A stretch of DNA of 33,640 nucleotides, taken from Marinomonas gallaica. GTDB lineage: Bacteria; Pseudomonadota; Gammaproteobacteria; Pseudomonadales; Marinomonadaceae. Positions 19,459-27,087 of the stretch are shown piece by piece (within the stretch, counting starts at the first letter, position 1; every line of letters begins with the position of its first letter). Made by a program: the position numbers and the translations under genes. Location: the NCBI RefSeq assembly GCF_001639745.1, contig NZ_LTAX01000029.1, positions 1 to 33,640 on the forward strand, written 5' to 3'. The notes under the pieces were generated by a model. The model was not told the DNA's origin. It saw nothing but the letters and a program-made list of their open reading frames with translations, and made no database searches.

Positions 19459-20455
19459 CACGATCTAAGGCGTCAACTGTTGCCTTGGAGTAAGGCGCGT
19501 TACCTAGGGCGACGGCGATGTTTCGGCGCCAGTTTTCATACCCCGTTCTTCTGATGGGAGAGCCCGCTGTGTTACTTAAAAAGGTATCTTCATCCCATTC
19601 AAATAAAGTCAGTAAGTCCTCACTGTCTAAATTGTGTCTTGGTTGAAAATCATCTTCTTGGGTGTTTTTGGCAAATTTTGTCCAAGGGCAGACTAATTGG
19701 CAGTCATCGCAACCAAAGATTCGATTGCCCATTTTGGCGCGCAGCTCTTCAGGGATGATGCCATCGTATTCAATGGTTAAGTAGGAAATACATTTACTGG
19801 CGTCCAAGACCCATGGTTTAACAAAGGCATTGGTTGGGCATTTATCCAAGCATGCACTGCAACTGCCGCAATGTCGTTGTGGCGTTGGCGGGTCAACGGG
19901 CAAGGGGAGGTTTGTAAAAACCTCCCCTAATAAAAACCAACTGCCTGCTTTGGGTGACAGTAACAAAGTGTTCTTTCCAATCCAGCCCATGCCTGCTTGC
20001 TCAGCGATTTGTCGCTCTAAAATAGGGGCACTATCAACAAAGGCGCGATAGCCATGATCACCAATCTCTTCTTCAATACGCTTTGCTAACTGAGTCAGTC
20101 GTTTGCGAATAAGCTTGTGGTAGTCACGTCCTAGTGCATAACGAGCAATGTAGGCTTTTTCAGGAGTCTTCAGGCGTTTTACCGTTTCCACAGATTCAGG
20201 TAGATAGGGCATGCTCAAACTTATGACGCGCTGAGTGCCTGCATGAAGGTTTGCTGGCTGAAAGCGTAGATCATCATGATTGGCAAGGTAATCCATTTCG
20301 CCATGATAGCCTTGCTCAAGCCAAGCGTGAAAGTCCTCACGATATTGTTCTAGTTCTGGATTTACAATACGGCAGTCACTAAAGCCAAATTCTTTGGACC
20401 AAGCTTTGATGTTGTTGGCAATGTGTTGGAGGCTGGCTTCGTCAAAAGAGGGCAT
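19385..20455 (-). CDS. queG: Epoxyqueuosine reductase QueG
   Basis: Last step of queuosine synthesis in tRNA, reducing epoxyqueuosine with cobalamin and two 4Fe-4S clusters. The cluster ligands are visible in CGSCSACLDKCPTNAF and CDDCQLVCPW, plus a Cys at CISYL. The active-site region RALGRDYHKLIRKRL and GWIGKNTLLL are typical. I choose ATG 20455 (356 residues), because it places SLQHIANNIKAWSKEFGF where the family starts. The frame extends to a TTG at 20479, but that codon sits 3 bases beyond a terminator-like palindrome. No strong ribosome site is visible for either. It overlaps the diguanylate cyclase gene by 74 bases tail to tail. Confidence 0.95.
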   Translation of the reverse strand: MPSFDEASLQHIANNIKAWSKEFGFSDCRIVNPELEQYREDFHAWLEQGYHGEMDYLANHDDLRFQPANLHAGTQRVISLSMPYLPESVETVKRLKTPEKAYIARYALGRDYHKLIRKRLTQLAKRIEEEIGDHGYRAFVDSAPILERQIAEQAGMGWIGKNTLLLSPKAGSWFLLGEVFTNLPLPVDPPTPQRHCGSCSACLDKCPTNAFVKPWVLDASKCISYLTIEYDGIIPEELRAKMGNRIFGCDDCQLVCPWTKFAKNTQEDDFQPRHNLDSEDLLTLFEWDEDTFLSNTAGSPIRRTGYENWRRNIAVALGNAPYSKATVDALDRAKKNASEKLLVHLEWALAQHQTPQ

Positions 20456-20482
20456 AAACACTACATGAAGGTCATTCAAGAA

Positions 20483-20506
20483 AGTAGGAGCTTAAAAGCT
20501 CCTACT
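20483..20506 (-). terminator. Palindromic terminator after the 86-residue gene
   Basis: Perfect 11-bp inverted repeat AGTAGGAGCTT / AAGCTCCTACT with a 2-base centre, followed on the minus strand by TTTCTT. It lies 22 bases past the stop of the minus-strand gene at 20529-20789 and just ahead of queG. Confidence 0.7.
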
Positions 20507-20528
20507 GATATGAAAGCAGCAAGGCCTT

Positions 20529-20789
20529 TTAATAAAGGTTGCTATCGCTTTTTACGGTGTCAATTAGAAGATTGATAAACATACGATCCGCATCCGTATG
20601 TTCTTCTTGGATTTTTATTGTGGTTTGGCTTGAAACTGCGTCTGCAATCACTTGATAAGCATTCGGCTCATTGATGTGCTCTTTTGCAATGCGAACTAAT
20701 TCAGCAGACAGCTCTGGTTCCATTAGCATTTTGCGAAAACAGCGTAAAAATTCATCAATAATACGTTGTTGGTTTAATTCTGAAGCCAT
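20529..20789 (-). CDS. Small hypothetical protein, 86 residues
   Basis: I do not recognise a family. The ribosome site AAGGAG lies 8 bases before the ATG, and codon use and length support a real gene. The protein is soluble, without signal or membrane segment, and helical by appearance. It opens with ELNQQRIIDEFLRCFRKML and ends with MFINLLIDTVKSDSNLY. Two Cys/Met-containing hydrophobic faces suggest a small helical adaptor or dimer (inference). It is followed by a palindromic terminator and then queG on the same strand, but the terminator suggests a separate transcript. Confidence 0.75.
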   Translation of the reverse strand: MASELNQQRIIDEFLRCFRKMLMEPELSAELVRIAKEHINEPNAYQVIADAVSSQTTIKIQEEHTDADRMFINLLIDTVKSDSNLY

Positions 20790-20877
20790 AGTGGTAACTC
20801 CTTATTTCATAATATAAGTATGACACCATGAAAGCCCTGTCAGAGCAAGAAGAATGGCGTTTGTTGAGGCGTTTTCA

Positions 20878-20906
20878 TTGACACGCAGTGGTGCGCTTGA
20901 GACAAT
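20878..20906 (+). promoter_or_regulatory. Strong candidate promoter 300 bases upstream of ilvI
   Basis: Consensus -35 TTGACA (20878-20883), 17-base spacer, -10 GACAAT (20901-20906, 4 of 6 matches). The start would be near 20913, immediately ahead of the first hairpin. Confidence 0.5.
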
Positions 20907-21162
20907 GTTCTTCTATGTCAGCAATACCCCGCTGACTATCTCTTCTGATGGTGGCAAACAGCCCCTTCCTATACGACTAAAGTATAGTCGTTGCACAAAG
21001 TGTTGTGAGTAGAATTTTTACCTACAATACTTCTCCTCGCGATATAAACGCGGGCAGTGTCAAAACTGCGATTTATTGCGTTTGAGTGTTCCTTAATTCC
21101 AGGTATCTCATTTGTTTTGCAAACATCGTTTTATCAACTTTTATCTGACCTTAGTATGCGGT

Positions 21163-21168
21163 TACAAT
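21163..21168 (+). promoter_or_regulatory. Possible proximal ilvI -10 box
   Basis: TACAAT is a good -10, but the -35 region at 16-18 bases upstream (around TTTATCT) is poor, so activation by a regulator such as Lrp would be expected if it is used (inference). Confidence 0.3.
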
Positions 21169-21216
21169 AGTCATACCTAAAGTAGCAGATTGATGAACAC
21201 TATAGAGGTTAACAAG

Positions 21217-22935
21217 GTGGAGTTATTATCCGGTGGTGAAATGATCGCCCGCTTCCTTAAAGATGAGGGAGTTGAGTACATATATGGTTATCCAGGTGGT
21301 GCAGCATTGCACATTTACGATGCGCTACACCGCCAATCAGACGTCAAACACGTCCTTGTCCGCCACGAGCAAGCCGCTACACACATGGCTGACGGTTATG
21401 CGCGTGCGACAGGTAAACCTGGGGTTGTTTTGGTTACCTCTGGTCCTGGTGCAACCAATACGGTAACAGGTATTGCTACAGCCTTCATGGACTCCATCCC
21501 TATGGTGGTTATCTGTGGTCAGGTAATGAGTTACTTGATTGGTGAAGATGCCTTTCAAGAAACGGATATGATCGGTGTATCTCGTCCGATTGTGAAGCAT
21601 AGTTTTTCAGTTAAGCATCCTTCAGAGATTCCGTTGATTCTGAAAAAAGCCTTCCATATTGCGAGCACAGGTCGCCCAGGCCCAGTAGTTGTCGATATCC
21701 CTAAAGATATGACAATGCCAAATGAGAAGTTTGAATACAGCTTCCCTGAGTCTGTTTCACTGCGTTCGTACACGCCGCCTACAAAAGGCCACAGTGGACA
21801 AATTAAGAAAGCAGTTGATTTATTGTTAGCCGCTAAACGCCCAATGATTTACGCCGGTGGCGGTGTCATTATGGGTGGTGCTTCTGAACAGCTGACTAAA
21901 CTTGCAAAAGAACTTGGCTACCCAGTGACGAATACCTTGATGGGACTAGGTGGTTACTCTGCGACTGACGATCAGTCCGTGGGGATGTTGGGTATGCATG
22001 GCTCTTATGAAGCTAACCAAGCGATGCATCACAGTGATTTGATTTTAGCTATCGGTGCGCGTTTTGATGATCGTGTTACCAATGATCCAGATAAGTTTTG
22101 CCCGAGTGCTAAAATTATCCATGTAGACATTGATCCTGCATCCATTTCTAAAACGATTCGTGCCGATGTACCGATTGTTGGGCCTGTAATTCAAGTCCTA
22201 GAAGAAATGATGGGGCTGATTGATGATGCCCCAGCTCGAACGAATCAAGATGCAATCGCAAGCTGGTGGAAGCAGATCAATGAATGGCGTCAGGTGCATG
22301 GTGGTCGTTACGACACTGCTGGTGACAAGATCAAGCCTCAAGCCGCGGTTGAAGCCTGCTGGCGTGCAACCAATGGTGATGCCTATGTTGCATCAGATGT
22401 GGGTCAGCACCAAATGTTTACCGCCCAATACTATAAGTTCTCAAAACCATACCGTTGGATTAACTCTGGTGGTCTTGGCACGATGGGCTTTGGTTTGCCT
22501 GCAGCAATGGGCGTTAAAATGAACTTCCCTGAAGAAACTGTTGTTTGTGTAACGGGCGAAGGTAGCATCCAGATGAACATTCAGGAGCTATCCACTTGTC
22601 TACAGTACGGTATTCCAGTCAAGATTCTATGCTTGAACAATGGTTCATTGGGGATGGTTCGCCAATGGCAGGATATGAACTATGAAGGTCGTCATTCAAA
22701 CTCTTACATGGATTCTCTTCCTGAATTCAAAACTTTGATGGATGCCTACCGTCATAAGTACGTAGAAATCCGTACCAAAGACGAATTAGATGCGAAGATG
22801 GAAGAAGCGTTCGCAATGACAGATCAGCTTGTATTCATCAACTGTTATGTAGACCCAGAGGAACATGTGTACCCAATGCAAGTGCCACGCGGCTCTATGC
22901 GCGATATGTTCCTAAGCAAGACGGAGCGAACTTAA
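21217..22935 (+). CDS. ilvI: Acetolactate synthase large (catalytic) subunit
   Basis: Thiamine-diphosphate enzyme that condenses pyruvate with pyruvate or 2-ketobutyrate, the first common step of valine, leucine and isoleucine synthesis. The N-terminal [14 protein letters not shown], the catalytic Glu in [16 protein letters not shown], the TPP-binding GDG-type motif as [12 protein letters not shown] followed by [13 protein letters not shown], and the FAD-region motifs are complete. I prefer GTG 21217 (572 residues): AGAGG lies 8 bases upstream and the protein then begins VELLSGGE, as homologues do with MELLSG. An ATG at 21193 would add 8 residues but has a weak ribosome site. ilvH follows after one base. 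Confidence 0.95.
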   Translation: MELLSGGEMIARFLKDEGVEYIYGYPGGAALHIYDALHRQSDVKHVLVRHEQAATHMADGYARATGKPGVVLVTSGPGATNTVTGIATAFMDSIPMVVICGQVMSYLIGEDAFQETDMIGVSRPIVKHSFSVKHPSEIPLILKKAFHIASTGRPGPVVVDIPKDMTMPNEKFEYSFPESVSLRSYTPPTKGHSGQIKKAVDLLLAAKRPMIYAGGGVIMGGASEQLTKLAKELGYPVTNTLMGLGGYSATDDQSVGMLGMHGSYEANQAMHHSDLILAIGARFDDRVTNDPDKFCPSAKIIHVDIDPASISKTIRADVPIVGPVIQVLEEMMGLIDDAPARTNQDAIASWWKQINEWRQVHGGRYDTAGDKIKPQAAVEACWRATNGDAYVASDVGQHQMFTAQYYKFSKPYRWINSGGLGTMGFGLPAAMGVKMNFPEETVVCVTGEGSIQMNIQELSTCLQYGIPVKILCLNNGSLGMVRQWQDMNYEGRHSNSYMDSLPEFKTLMDAYRHKYVEIRTKDELDAKMEEAFAMTDQLVFINCYVDPEEHVYPMQVPRGSMRDMFLSKTERT

Positions 22936-22936
22936 G

Positions 22937-23428
22937 ATGCGACACATTATCTCAGTTTTAATGGAAAACGAGCCGGGTGCTTTGTCGCGTGTTGTTGGTT
23001 TGTTCTCGCAACGTAACTTCAACATCGAAACATTGAACGTGGCGCCGACCGATGACCCTACGTTGTCTCGTTTAACGTTGACAACATTTGGCTCTGATCA
23101 AGTGGTTGAGCAAATCACAAAACAGTTGAATAAGCTGATTGATGTGGTGAAGCTGGTTGATTTAACGGAAGGTCAGCATATCGAACGTGAAATGATGCTT
23201 GTAAAAGTTCGTGCTTCTGGTGCACAGCGTGCTGAAGTCAAACGTACGGTAGATATTTTCCGTGGCAACATCGTTGATATGACGCCATCGATTTACACTA
23301 TTCAGATTGTGGGCGAGTCAGATAAGCTTGATGGCTTTTTGCATGCTCTGAGTGGTATGCACATTCTTGAAGTCGTGCGTACTGGTGTATCGGGTATCGC
23401 TCGTGGTGAAAAAACGCTTTCACTGTAA
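22937..23428 (+). CDS. ilvH: Acetolactate synthase small (regulatory) subunit
   Basis: Binds the catalytic subunit, raises its activity and gives valine feedback inhibition. It has an N-terminal ACT domain (MRHIISVLMENEPGALSRVVGLF, SQRNFNIETLNVAPT) and a C-terminal ACT-like domain (about 80-160, VRASGAQRAEVKRTVDIFR). The 163 residues match the family exactly. One base separates it from ilvI, so the pair is coupled. The Gly-14 region of the valine site (ENEPGALSRV) is intact, so inhibition by valine is expected. A TACG-loop terminator follows directly. Confidence 0.97.
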   Translation: MRHIISVLMENEPGALSRVVGLFSQRNFNIETLNVAPTDDPTLSRLTLTTFGSDQVVEQITKQLNKLIDVVKLVDLTEGQHIEREMMLVKVRASGAQRAEVKRTVDIFRGNIVDMTPSIYTIQIVGESDKLDGFLHALSGMHILEVVRTGVSGIARGEKTLSL

Positions 23429-23453
23429 GGCCTCTAGCTATCATACAGTTTTT

Positions 23454-23480
23454 AAAAACGCGCTACGGCGCGTTTTTTTA
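23454..23480 (+). terminator. Intrinsic terminator after ilvH
   Basis: AAAAACGCGC (23454-23463) and GCGCGTTTTT (23468-23477) form a 10-bp stem closed by a stable TACG tetraloop, followed by more T. Confidence 0.93.
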
Positions 23481-23563
23481 TGCCTGAAGAATAAGTACGA
23501 CTCCCCGTTGATGTGTGATGCTTCTTTACCTGTCGCTGACAAATGCTGAGAAAATAAGTATCC

Positions 23564-23591
23564 GCTCCTGCATTCAGTGCTTACTAGGAGC
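23564..23591. other. Nested inverted repeat between ilvH and the secreted-protein gene
   Basis: GCTCCT (23564-23569) pairs with AGGAGC (23586-23591), and inside it GCA (23570-23572) pairs with TGC (23578-23580). No T run follows in either direction. The rest of 23481-23682 shows no gene and no convincing promoter. Confidence 0.25.
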
Positions 23592-23682
23592 AAAAACGTA
23601 ACCGAACTGTCACCTCTTTCTTTTTCTTTGATAACTGCCATTATCTACTCATCACTTAAGCAAATGAAAAAAGGACGGTCAT

Positions 23683-24180
23683 ATGAAAACTTTAACTAAC
23701 GCATTTACATTCGCTAAAAAAGGTACATTAGCAGCAGCCATTGCAGCGGCTTCAATGACAGCATCAGTAGCTTACGCAGATTACGATGGTGACGGCTGTA
23801 GTATGATTGAAAAACAGGAAGTTGCGATGGAGAAAGCAAAGGCTGATAACGATTGGTCTGCCATTGTCGGTGCGCAAATGGAGTTATCTACAGCAAAAAC
23901 TGAGTGTTGGATCAACAAAAACATGAATGAAGACAACGCTGAAGATAAGTGGAATGACATCAAAGACAGCTTCAATGAAGGTATGGAAGACCTACATGGT
24001 GAGTACGATGAGCAAGTAGAAAACGCTAAAGATGCTTATGAAGAAGCCAAAGAAGAAGCCGATACTGATGAGGCTATGGAAGAAGCAAAAGAGACTTATG
24101 ACGATACAATGGAAAGCATCTCTGAATCGTATAATGAATCTGTTGCAGCCTTGAAAGACAAACTAGGCATCGACGAATAA
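23683..24180 (+). CDS. Small acidic secreted helical protein (DUF1090-like)
   Basis: A 165-residue precursor with a clear signal peptide (Lys-rich start, alanine-rich core, cleavage after AYA at residue 32). The mature protein starts DYDGDGCSMIEK, which resembles a calcium-binding DxDGDG loop. Two cysteines (39 and 75) are spaced as in the periplasmic DUF1090/YqjC family. The region from about 85 to 155 is a highly charged Glu/Asp/Lys helix with few hydrophobic residues, repeatedly punctuated by Tyr and Ala-Lys-Glu units. The ribosome site AAAGGACGG lies about 5 bases before the ATG, and a terminator follows the stop. Function is unknown; a periplasmic stress or metal-buffering protein is a guess. 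Confidence 0.8.
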   Translation: MKTLTNAFTFAKKGTLAAAIAAASMTASVAYADYDGDGCSMIEKQEVAMEKAKADNDWSAIVGAQMELSTAKTECWINKNMNEDNAEDKWNDIKDSFNEGMEDLHGEYDEQVENAKDAYEEAKEEADTDEAMEEAKETYDDTMESISESYNESVAALKDKLGIDE

Positions 24181-24205
24181 CGATCATTAATTGTTATTCA
24201 TAATG

Positions 24206-24229
24206 CGGCCACCTTGTGTGGCCGTTTTT
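24206..24229 (+). terminator. Intrinsic terminator after the secreted-protein gene
   Basis: CGGCCAC (24206-24212) pairs with GTGGCCG (24218-24224), loop of 5, followed by TTTTT. Confidence 0.88.
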
Positions 24230-24297
24230 GTGTTCAAGAGCCTGTAAAAGTCGAAATTCATCACGCTACCCGTTAAGCTAAAGCAGTTTTTATCTTA

Positions 24298-24768
24298 ATG
24301 GGTATAGATATGGATAGGATTAATTGGAAATTACTCAAAGCACTTGAGTCAAATGGCCGCTTAGGTTACTCAGAGCTTGCTAAGCTTGTCCACCTGTCAG
24401 CACCAGCGGTGGCAGAGCGTATTAAGAAGTTGGAAGAGCAAGGTGTAATTACTGGGTATCAAGCCAAGATTAATCTAGAAAATGCGGGCATTCCTATTAC
24501 AGCTTTGGTTGAGTGTGAAGTGTACCGAACCAAAGAGCGAGAGTTTAAGGACTTGGTTGTAGGCCTTGAAGAAATTTTAGATTGTTACAATGTGACTGGA
24601 CCTTCTGCTTTTATCTTACGCGTAGCGGTCTCATCAATGTCACGCTTGGATATCTTGCTTGAACGTTTGATTGACTTGAGCGACACGAAAACGATGATGA
24701 TTCTTTCTCAACCCGTTCAGCGTGGTATGCCGCTCAATATCGAAGAGGTTACCGGCTCGCTTCCCTAG
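24298..24768 (+). CDS. Lrp/AsnC-family transcriptional regulator
   Basis: An amino-acid-responsive DNA-binding protein. The N-terminal winged helix-turn-helix (about 5-60) reads INWKLLKALESNGRLGYSELAKLVHLSAPAVAERIKKLEEQGVI in short segments typical of Lrp/AsnC. The C-terminal RAM domain (about 67-145) has the ligand-binding fold, with DCYNVTGPSAFILRV as its core. It has 156 residues. ATG 24298 and ATG 24310 are both possible starts. Its 3' end overlaps the EamA gene on the other strand by 20 bases. It is not Lrp itself, because the sequence differs from the highly conserved global regulator. Targets may include the neighbouring exporters or ilvIH (inference). Confidence 0.92.
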   Translation: MGIDMDRINWKLLKALESNGRLGYSELAKLVHLSAPAVAERIKKLEEQGVITGYQAKINLENAGIPITALVECEVYRTKEREFKDLVVGLEEILDCYNVTGPSAFILRVAVSSMSRLDILLERLIDLSDTKTMMILSQPVQRGMPLNIEEVTGSLP

Positions 24769-25633
24769 TAGCGTCTATAGCGGTTTCTTTACGTGGCCAT
24801 TGGCTTACGATCATACCGGTAAAAATGAGTGCGCAGCCAAATAGAGCTCGATCGCTTAGCACTTCTCCCATCAGCCACCAGCCGCCGATGGCTGCAAACA
24901 CGGCTTCCATTGAGAGTATTAGAGCTGTCGTACTCGGTGTTACCTGTCGTTGTCCTAAGGTTTGAAGGGTGAAGGCAATGCCTGAAGAAGCCACACCAGC
25001 ATACACTAATGGCCACCAAGCCAGCTCTACTGCAGCAAGTCTAGGTTCTTCTAATGTGAATGCCGTCAGGCTTGCCCAAAACGTTGCGATGGCAAACTGA
25101 GCAATGGATAAAGGTAGTGCAGGTAATGATCGTGATAAGTAACTGATTAGCAAGACATGGCAGGTCCAGAATAAAGTGCCCGCTAGTTCTAGTACATCAC
25201 CTTTATTGATGCTGAGGTTTGGCCCAATGGTTAGGACATAAAAGCCAACTAAAGAGACGGCAATGCCCCCCCAAGTTAATCGGTCAACGGAATGTTTAAA
25301 CAGTAACCCAACTAAAGGGACTAGTACGATATACATGCTTGTGATGAAGCCTGCGTTACCTGCTGTGGTATACAAAAGTCCGGTTTGCTGAAAGGTAAAA
25401 CCACAGAAAAGTAAGCTTCCTGCGGCGATACTCCCTTTCAGTAAAGCTTTTGGATCGTAGTCTTGTTTCGTCTTGAAAATGAACAGTAATGGTATCATTG
25501 AAAGTGTCGCTAAAAGGAAGCGAACCGCATTAAAAGTATGTGGACCAATGACTTCCATTGCCGTACTTTGCGCAACAAATGCGAATCCCCAAATGCTGGC
25601 GGTGAGCCATAAAAATAAGTGCGAAATAGACAT
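24749..25633 (-). CDS. EamA/DMT-family inner-membrane transporter
   Basis: Probable metabolite or amino-acid exporter with ten transmembrane helices in two EamA repeats (about 5-135 and 150-280). Visible signatures are LFLWLTASIWGFAFVAQ at the start, FQQTGLLYTTAGNAGFITSMYIVLVPL in the first repeat, and STTALILSMEAVFAAIGGWWLMGE in the second. It has 294 residues, the normal family length, with a charged C-terminal tail. Divergent from the LysE-type gene across 167 bases and converging on the Lrp-like gene with a 20-base overlap. The substrate cannot be read from the sequence. Confidence 0.93.
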   Translation of the reverse strand: MSISHLFLWLTASIWGFAFVAQSTAMEVIGPHTFNAVRFLLATLSMIPLLFIFKTKQDYDPKALLKGSIAAGSLLFCGFTFQQTGLLYTTAGNAGFITSMYIVLVPLVGLLFKHSVDRLTWGGIAVSLVGFYVLTIGPNLSINKGDVLELAGTLFWTCHVLLISYLSRSLPALPLSIAQFAIATFWASLTAFTLEEPRLAAVELAWWPLVYAGVASSGIAFTLQTLGQRQVTPSTTALILSMEAVFAAIGGWWLMGEVLSDRALFGCALIFTGMIVSQWPRKETAIDATREASR

Positions 25634-25800
25634 GACATACTCGTTTTTTATCGTTAAAGTTGCCGCCTATTTTACGGTCAATAGCGGAATTCAGAACAGT
25701 GATATGCCTTCGAATATAAGGTTTGAATCCTTAATAAATAAGGTATTTCTGGGTTCGAGCTTTGGAATATTAAGTCATTCATTGCGAGGTAAGACTTAGA

Positions 25801-26433
25801 ATGGCACTTCAGTTTTGGTTAACGGTTGCTCCGATCTTATTGCTACTATCTTTTGGCCCAGGGCCAAACAACTTTACGGCTATGTATAATGGTATTCGTG
25901 TCGGAGCACCAGCCGCGGTTATTGCCGTCATTGGGCGTAATGTAGCGTTCACTATTTTAATGGTGGTTTCCGCATTAGGTCTTGGAGCGGTGATCGTTTC
26001 GTCATCGTTTTGGTTTAATGTGGTGAAGTGGTTAGGAGTGGTATATCTGTTATATGTTGGGGTTAAAACATGGATGGCTGCTAAACAAAATTTAAGCTCT
26101 ATGGAAGAGGAGGGTGTTATTGTTCAACGCTCTCATTTCTCGCGTATGCGCCAAGAGTTTATGATTGCCATCAGTAACCCTAAAGCGGTTTTGATATTTA
26201 CTGCAATTTTCCCACAATTATTGGATTTGAATGAGCCTGTTGCTATTCAGTTCACTATTATCGGGGCGACGTTTTTAGCAACAGAGTTTATTGCTGCTTT
26301 CTTTTATGCTATCGGCGGACGTCAATTACGTCGCATTATCCGTAGTCCAAAGGGGTTGGCAAATTTGAACCGTGGTATGGGTGGGATTTTTGTAGCGGCC
26401 AGTGCCTTCTTAGCGACGGCAACTCGTGGGTAA
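25801..26433 (+). CDS. LysE/RhtB-family amino-acid exporter
   Basis: Inner-membrane efflux protein of 210 residues with about six hydrophobic helices. The family hallmark near the start, LSFGPGPNNFTAMYNGIRVG, is intact, and AISNPKAVLIFTAIFPQLLD is the second conserved region. Members export lysine, homoserine, threonine or leucine; the substrate here is unknown. A GAGG lies about 11 bases upstream of the ATG. It sits between an EamA exporter and luxS, in an amino-acid efflux neighbourhood, and ends at a strong bidirectional terminator. Confidence 0.93.
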   Translation: MALQFWLTVAPILLLLSFGPGPNNFTAMYNGIRVGAPAAVIAVIGRNVAFTILMVVSALGLGAVIVSSSFWFNVVKWLGVVYLLYVGVKTWMAAKQNLSSMEEEGVIVQRSHFSRMRQEFMIAISNPKAVLIFTAIFPQLLDLNEPVAIQFTIIGATFLATEFIAAFFYAIGGRQLRRIIRSPKGLANLNRGMGGIFVAASAFLATATRG

Positions 26434-26466
26434 CGTTTAGAAAAGTTTTTAAATAGAAAGTAGTAG

Positions 26467-26496
26467 AAAAAAGAGAGCCATTTGGCTCTCTTTTTT
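26467..26496. terminator. Bidirectional terminator between the LysE-type gene and luxS
   Basis: AAAAAAGAGAGCC (26467-26479) and GGCTCTCTTTTTT (26484-26496) form a perfect 13-bp stem with an ATTT loop; A and T tracts suit both directions. Confidence 0.93.
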
Positions 26497-26519
26497 GATG
26501 TGTCAATACTGTAAGCAGA

Positions 26520-27032
26520 TTAAGAATGTTCTGCTAGGAACTCTTCGCTCAGGTAAAGTTCTGAGTTACTGTTTACCAACACGCCGCGTTCAAGAATATT
26601 ACGCGCGATGTCTTTTGCTTCTTCCAGTGAGTGCATCGTGTAAGTGCCGCACTGATATTCGTTTAGCTCAGGAATGTCTTCTTTCGCGGCAACATCGATC
26701 ACATCTTGCATAGCTGCTTTCCAGCTCTCTGCTACTTTTTCTTCGCCCGGCGTACCGATGAGGCTCATGTAAAAACCTGTACGGCAACCCATTGGTGATA
26801 GGTCGATGATTTCTACACCATTACCGTTTAAGTGGTCACGCATAAAACCAGCAAATAAGTGCTCAAGAGTGTGAATGCCTTTTTCAGACAAGATCTCAGC
26901 GTTGGGAATGCAAAAACGTAGATCGAAGACTGTGATTGTGTCGCCTTTAGGGGTTTCCATTGTTTTCGCAACGCGTACCGCTGGAGCTTGCATACGTGTG
27001 TGATCTACTCGAAAACTGTCTAGTAGTGGCAT
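26520..27032 (-). CDS. luxS: S-ribosylhomocysteine lyase LuxS (AI-2 synthesis)
   Basis: Cleaves S-ribosylhomocysteine to homocysteine and DPD, the precursor of autoinducer-2, in the activated methyl cycle. Metal ligands are H54 and H58 in [10 protein letters not shown] and C128 in [12 protein letters not shown], and the catalytic C83 lies in [11 protein letters not shown]. The 170 residues match the family. AGGAGAG lies 6-7 bases before the ATG. It is 55 bases downstream of the YjeH-like exporter gene on the same strand with no terminator in between, so co-transcription is possible. The Pfs nucleosidase is not in the window. Confidence 0.97.
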   Translation of the reverse strand: MPLLDSFRVDHTRMQAPAVRVAKTMETPKGDTITVFDLRFCIPNAEILSEKGIHTLEHLFAGFMRDHLNGNGVEIIDLSPMGCRTGFYMSLIGTPGEEKVAESWKAAMQDVIDVAAKEDIPELNEYQCGTYTMHSLEEAKDIARNILERGVLVNSNSELYLSEEFLAEHS

Positions 27033-27087
27033 GTGTGTTCTCTCCTAATATCTCGTTTCAATCGAACCGAGGTGAATGTTCATAGGC

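Larger units (their letters stand above)
20790..21192. other. 400-base intergenic region with promoter, two hairpins and the ilvI upstream sequence
   Basis: Beyond the minus gene's ribosome site there is no convincing gene. The right-facing part has a promoter at 20878-20906, a hairpin GTCAGC/GCTGAC (20917-20922, 20931-20936), a perfect 7-bp hairpin ACGACTA/TAGTCGT (20973-20979, 20985-20991) with AAGTA loop, and a small inverted repeat TGTTT-TGC-AAACA (21113-21125). It may be a long ilvIH leader or a small RNA gene. I see no leader peptide rich in Ile, Leu or Val codons, so classical attenuation is not supported. Confidence 0.5.

Noticed and set aside
20913..21060. 6S RNA
   Set aside because: The hairpins do not form the long closing stem with a central open bubble that defines 6S RNA.
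21156..21170. Tiny open frame ATG CGG TTA CAA TAG as an ilv leader peptide
   Set aside because: Only four codons, one Leu, no ribosome site, and it overlaps a -10 box.
23352..23641. Open frames on both strands between ilvH and the secreted-protein gene
   Set aside because: They cross the ilvH terminator, have no ribosome site and show no family resemblance.
25751..25765. tRNA-like GGTTCGAGC
   Set aside because: Matches a T-loop only by chance; no acceptor or anticodon stems surround it.
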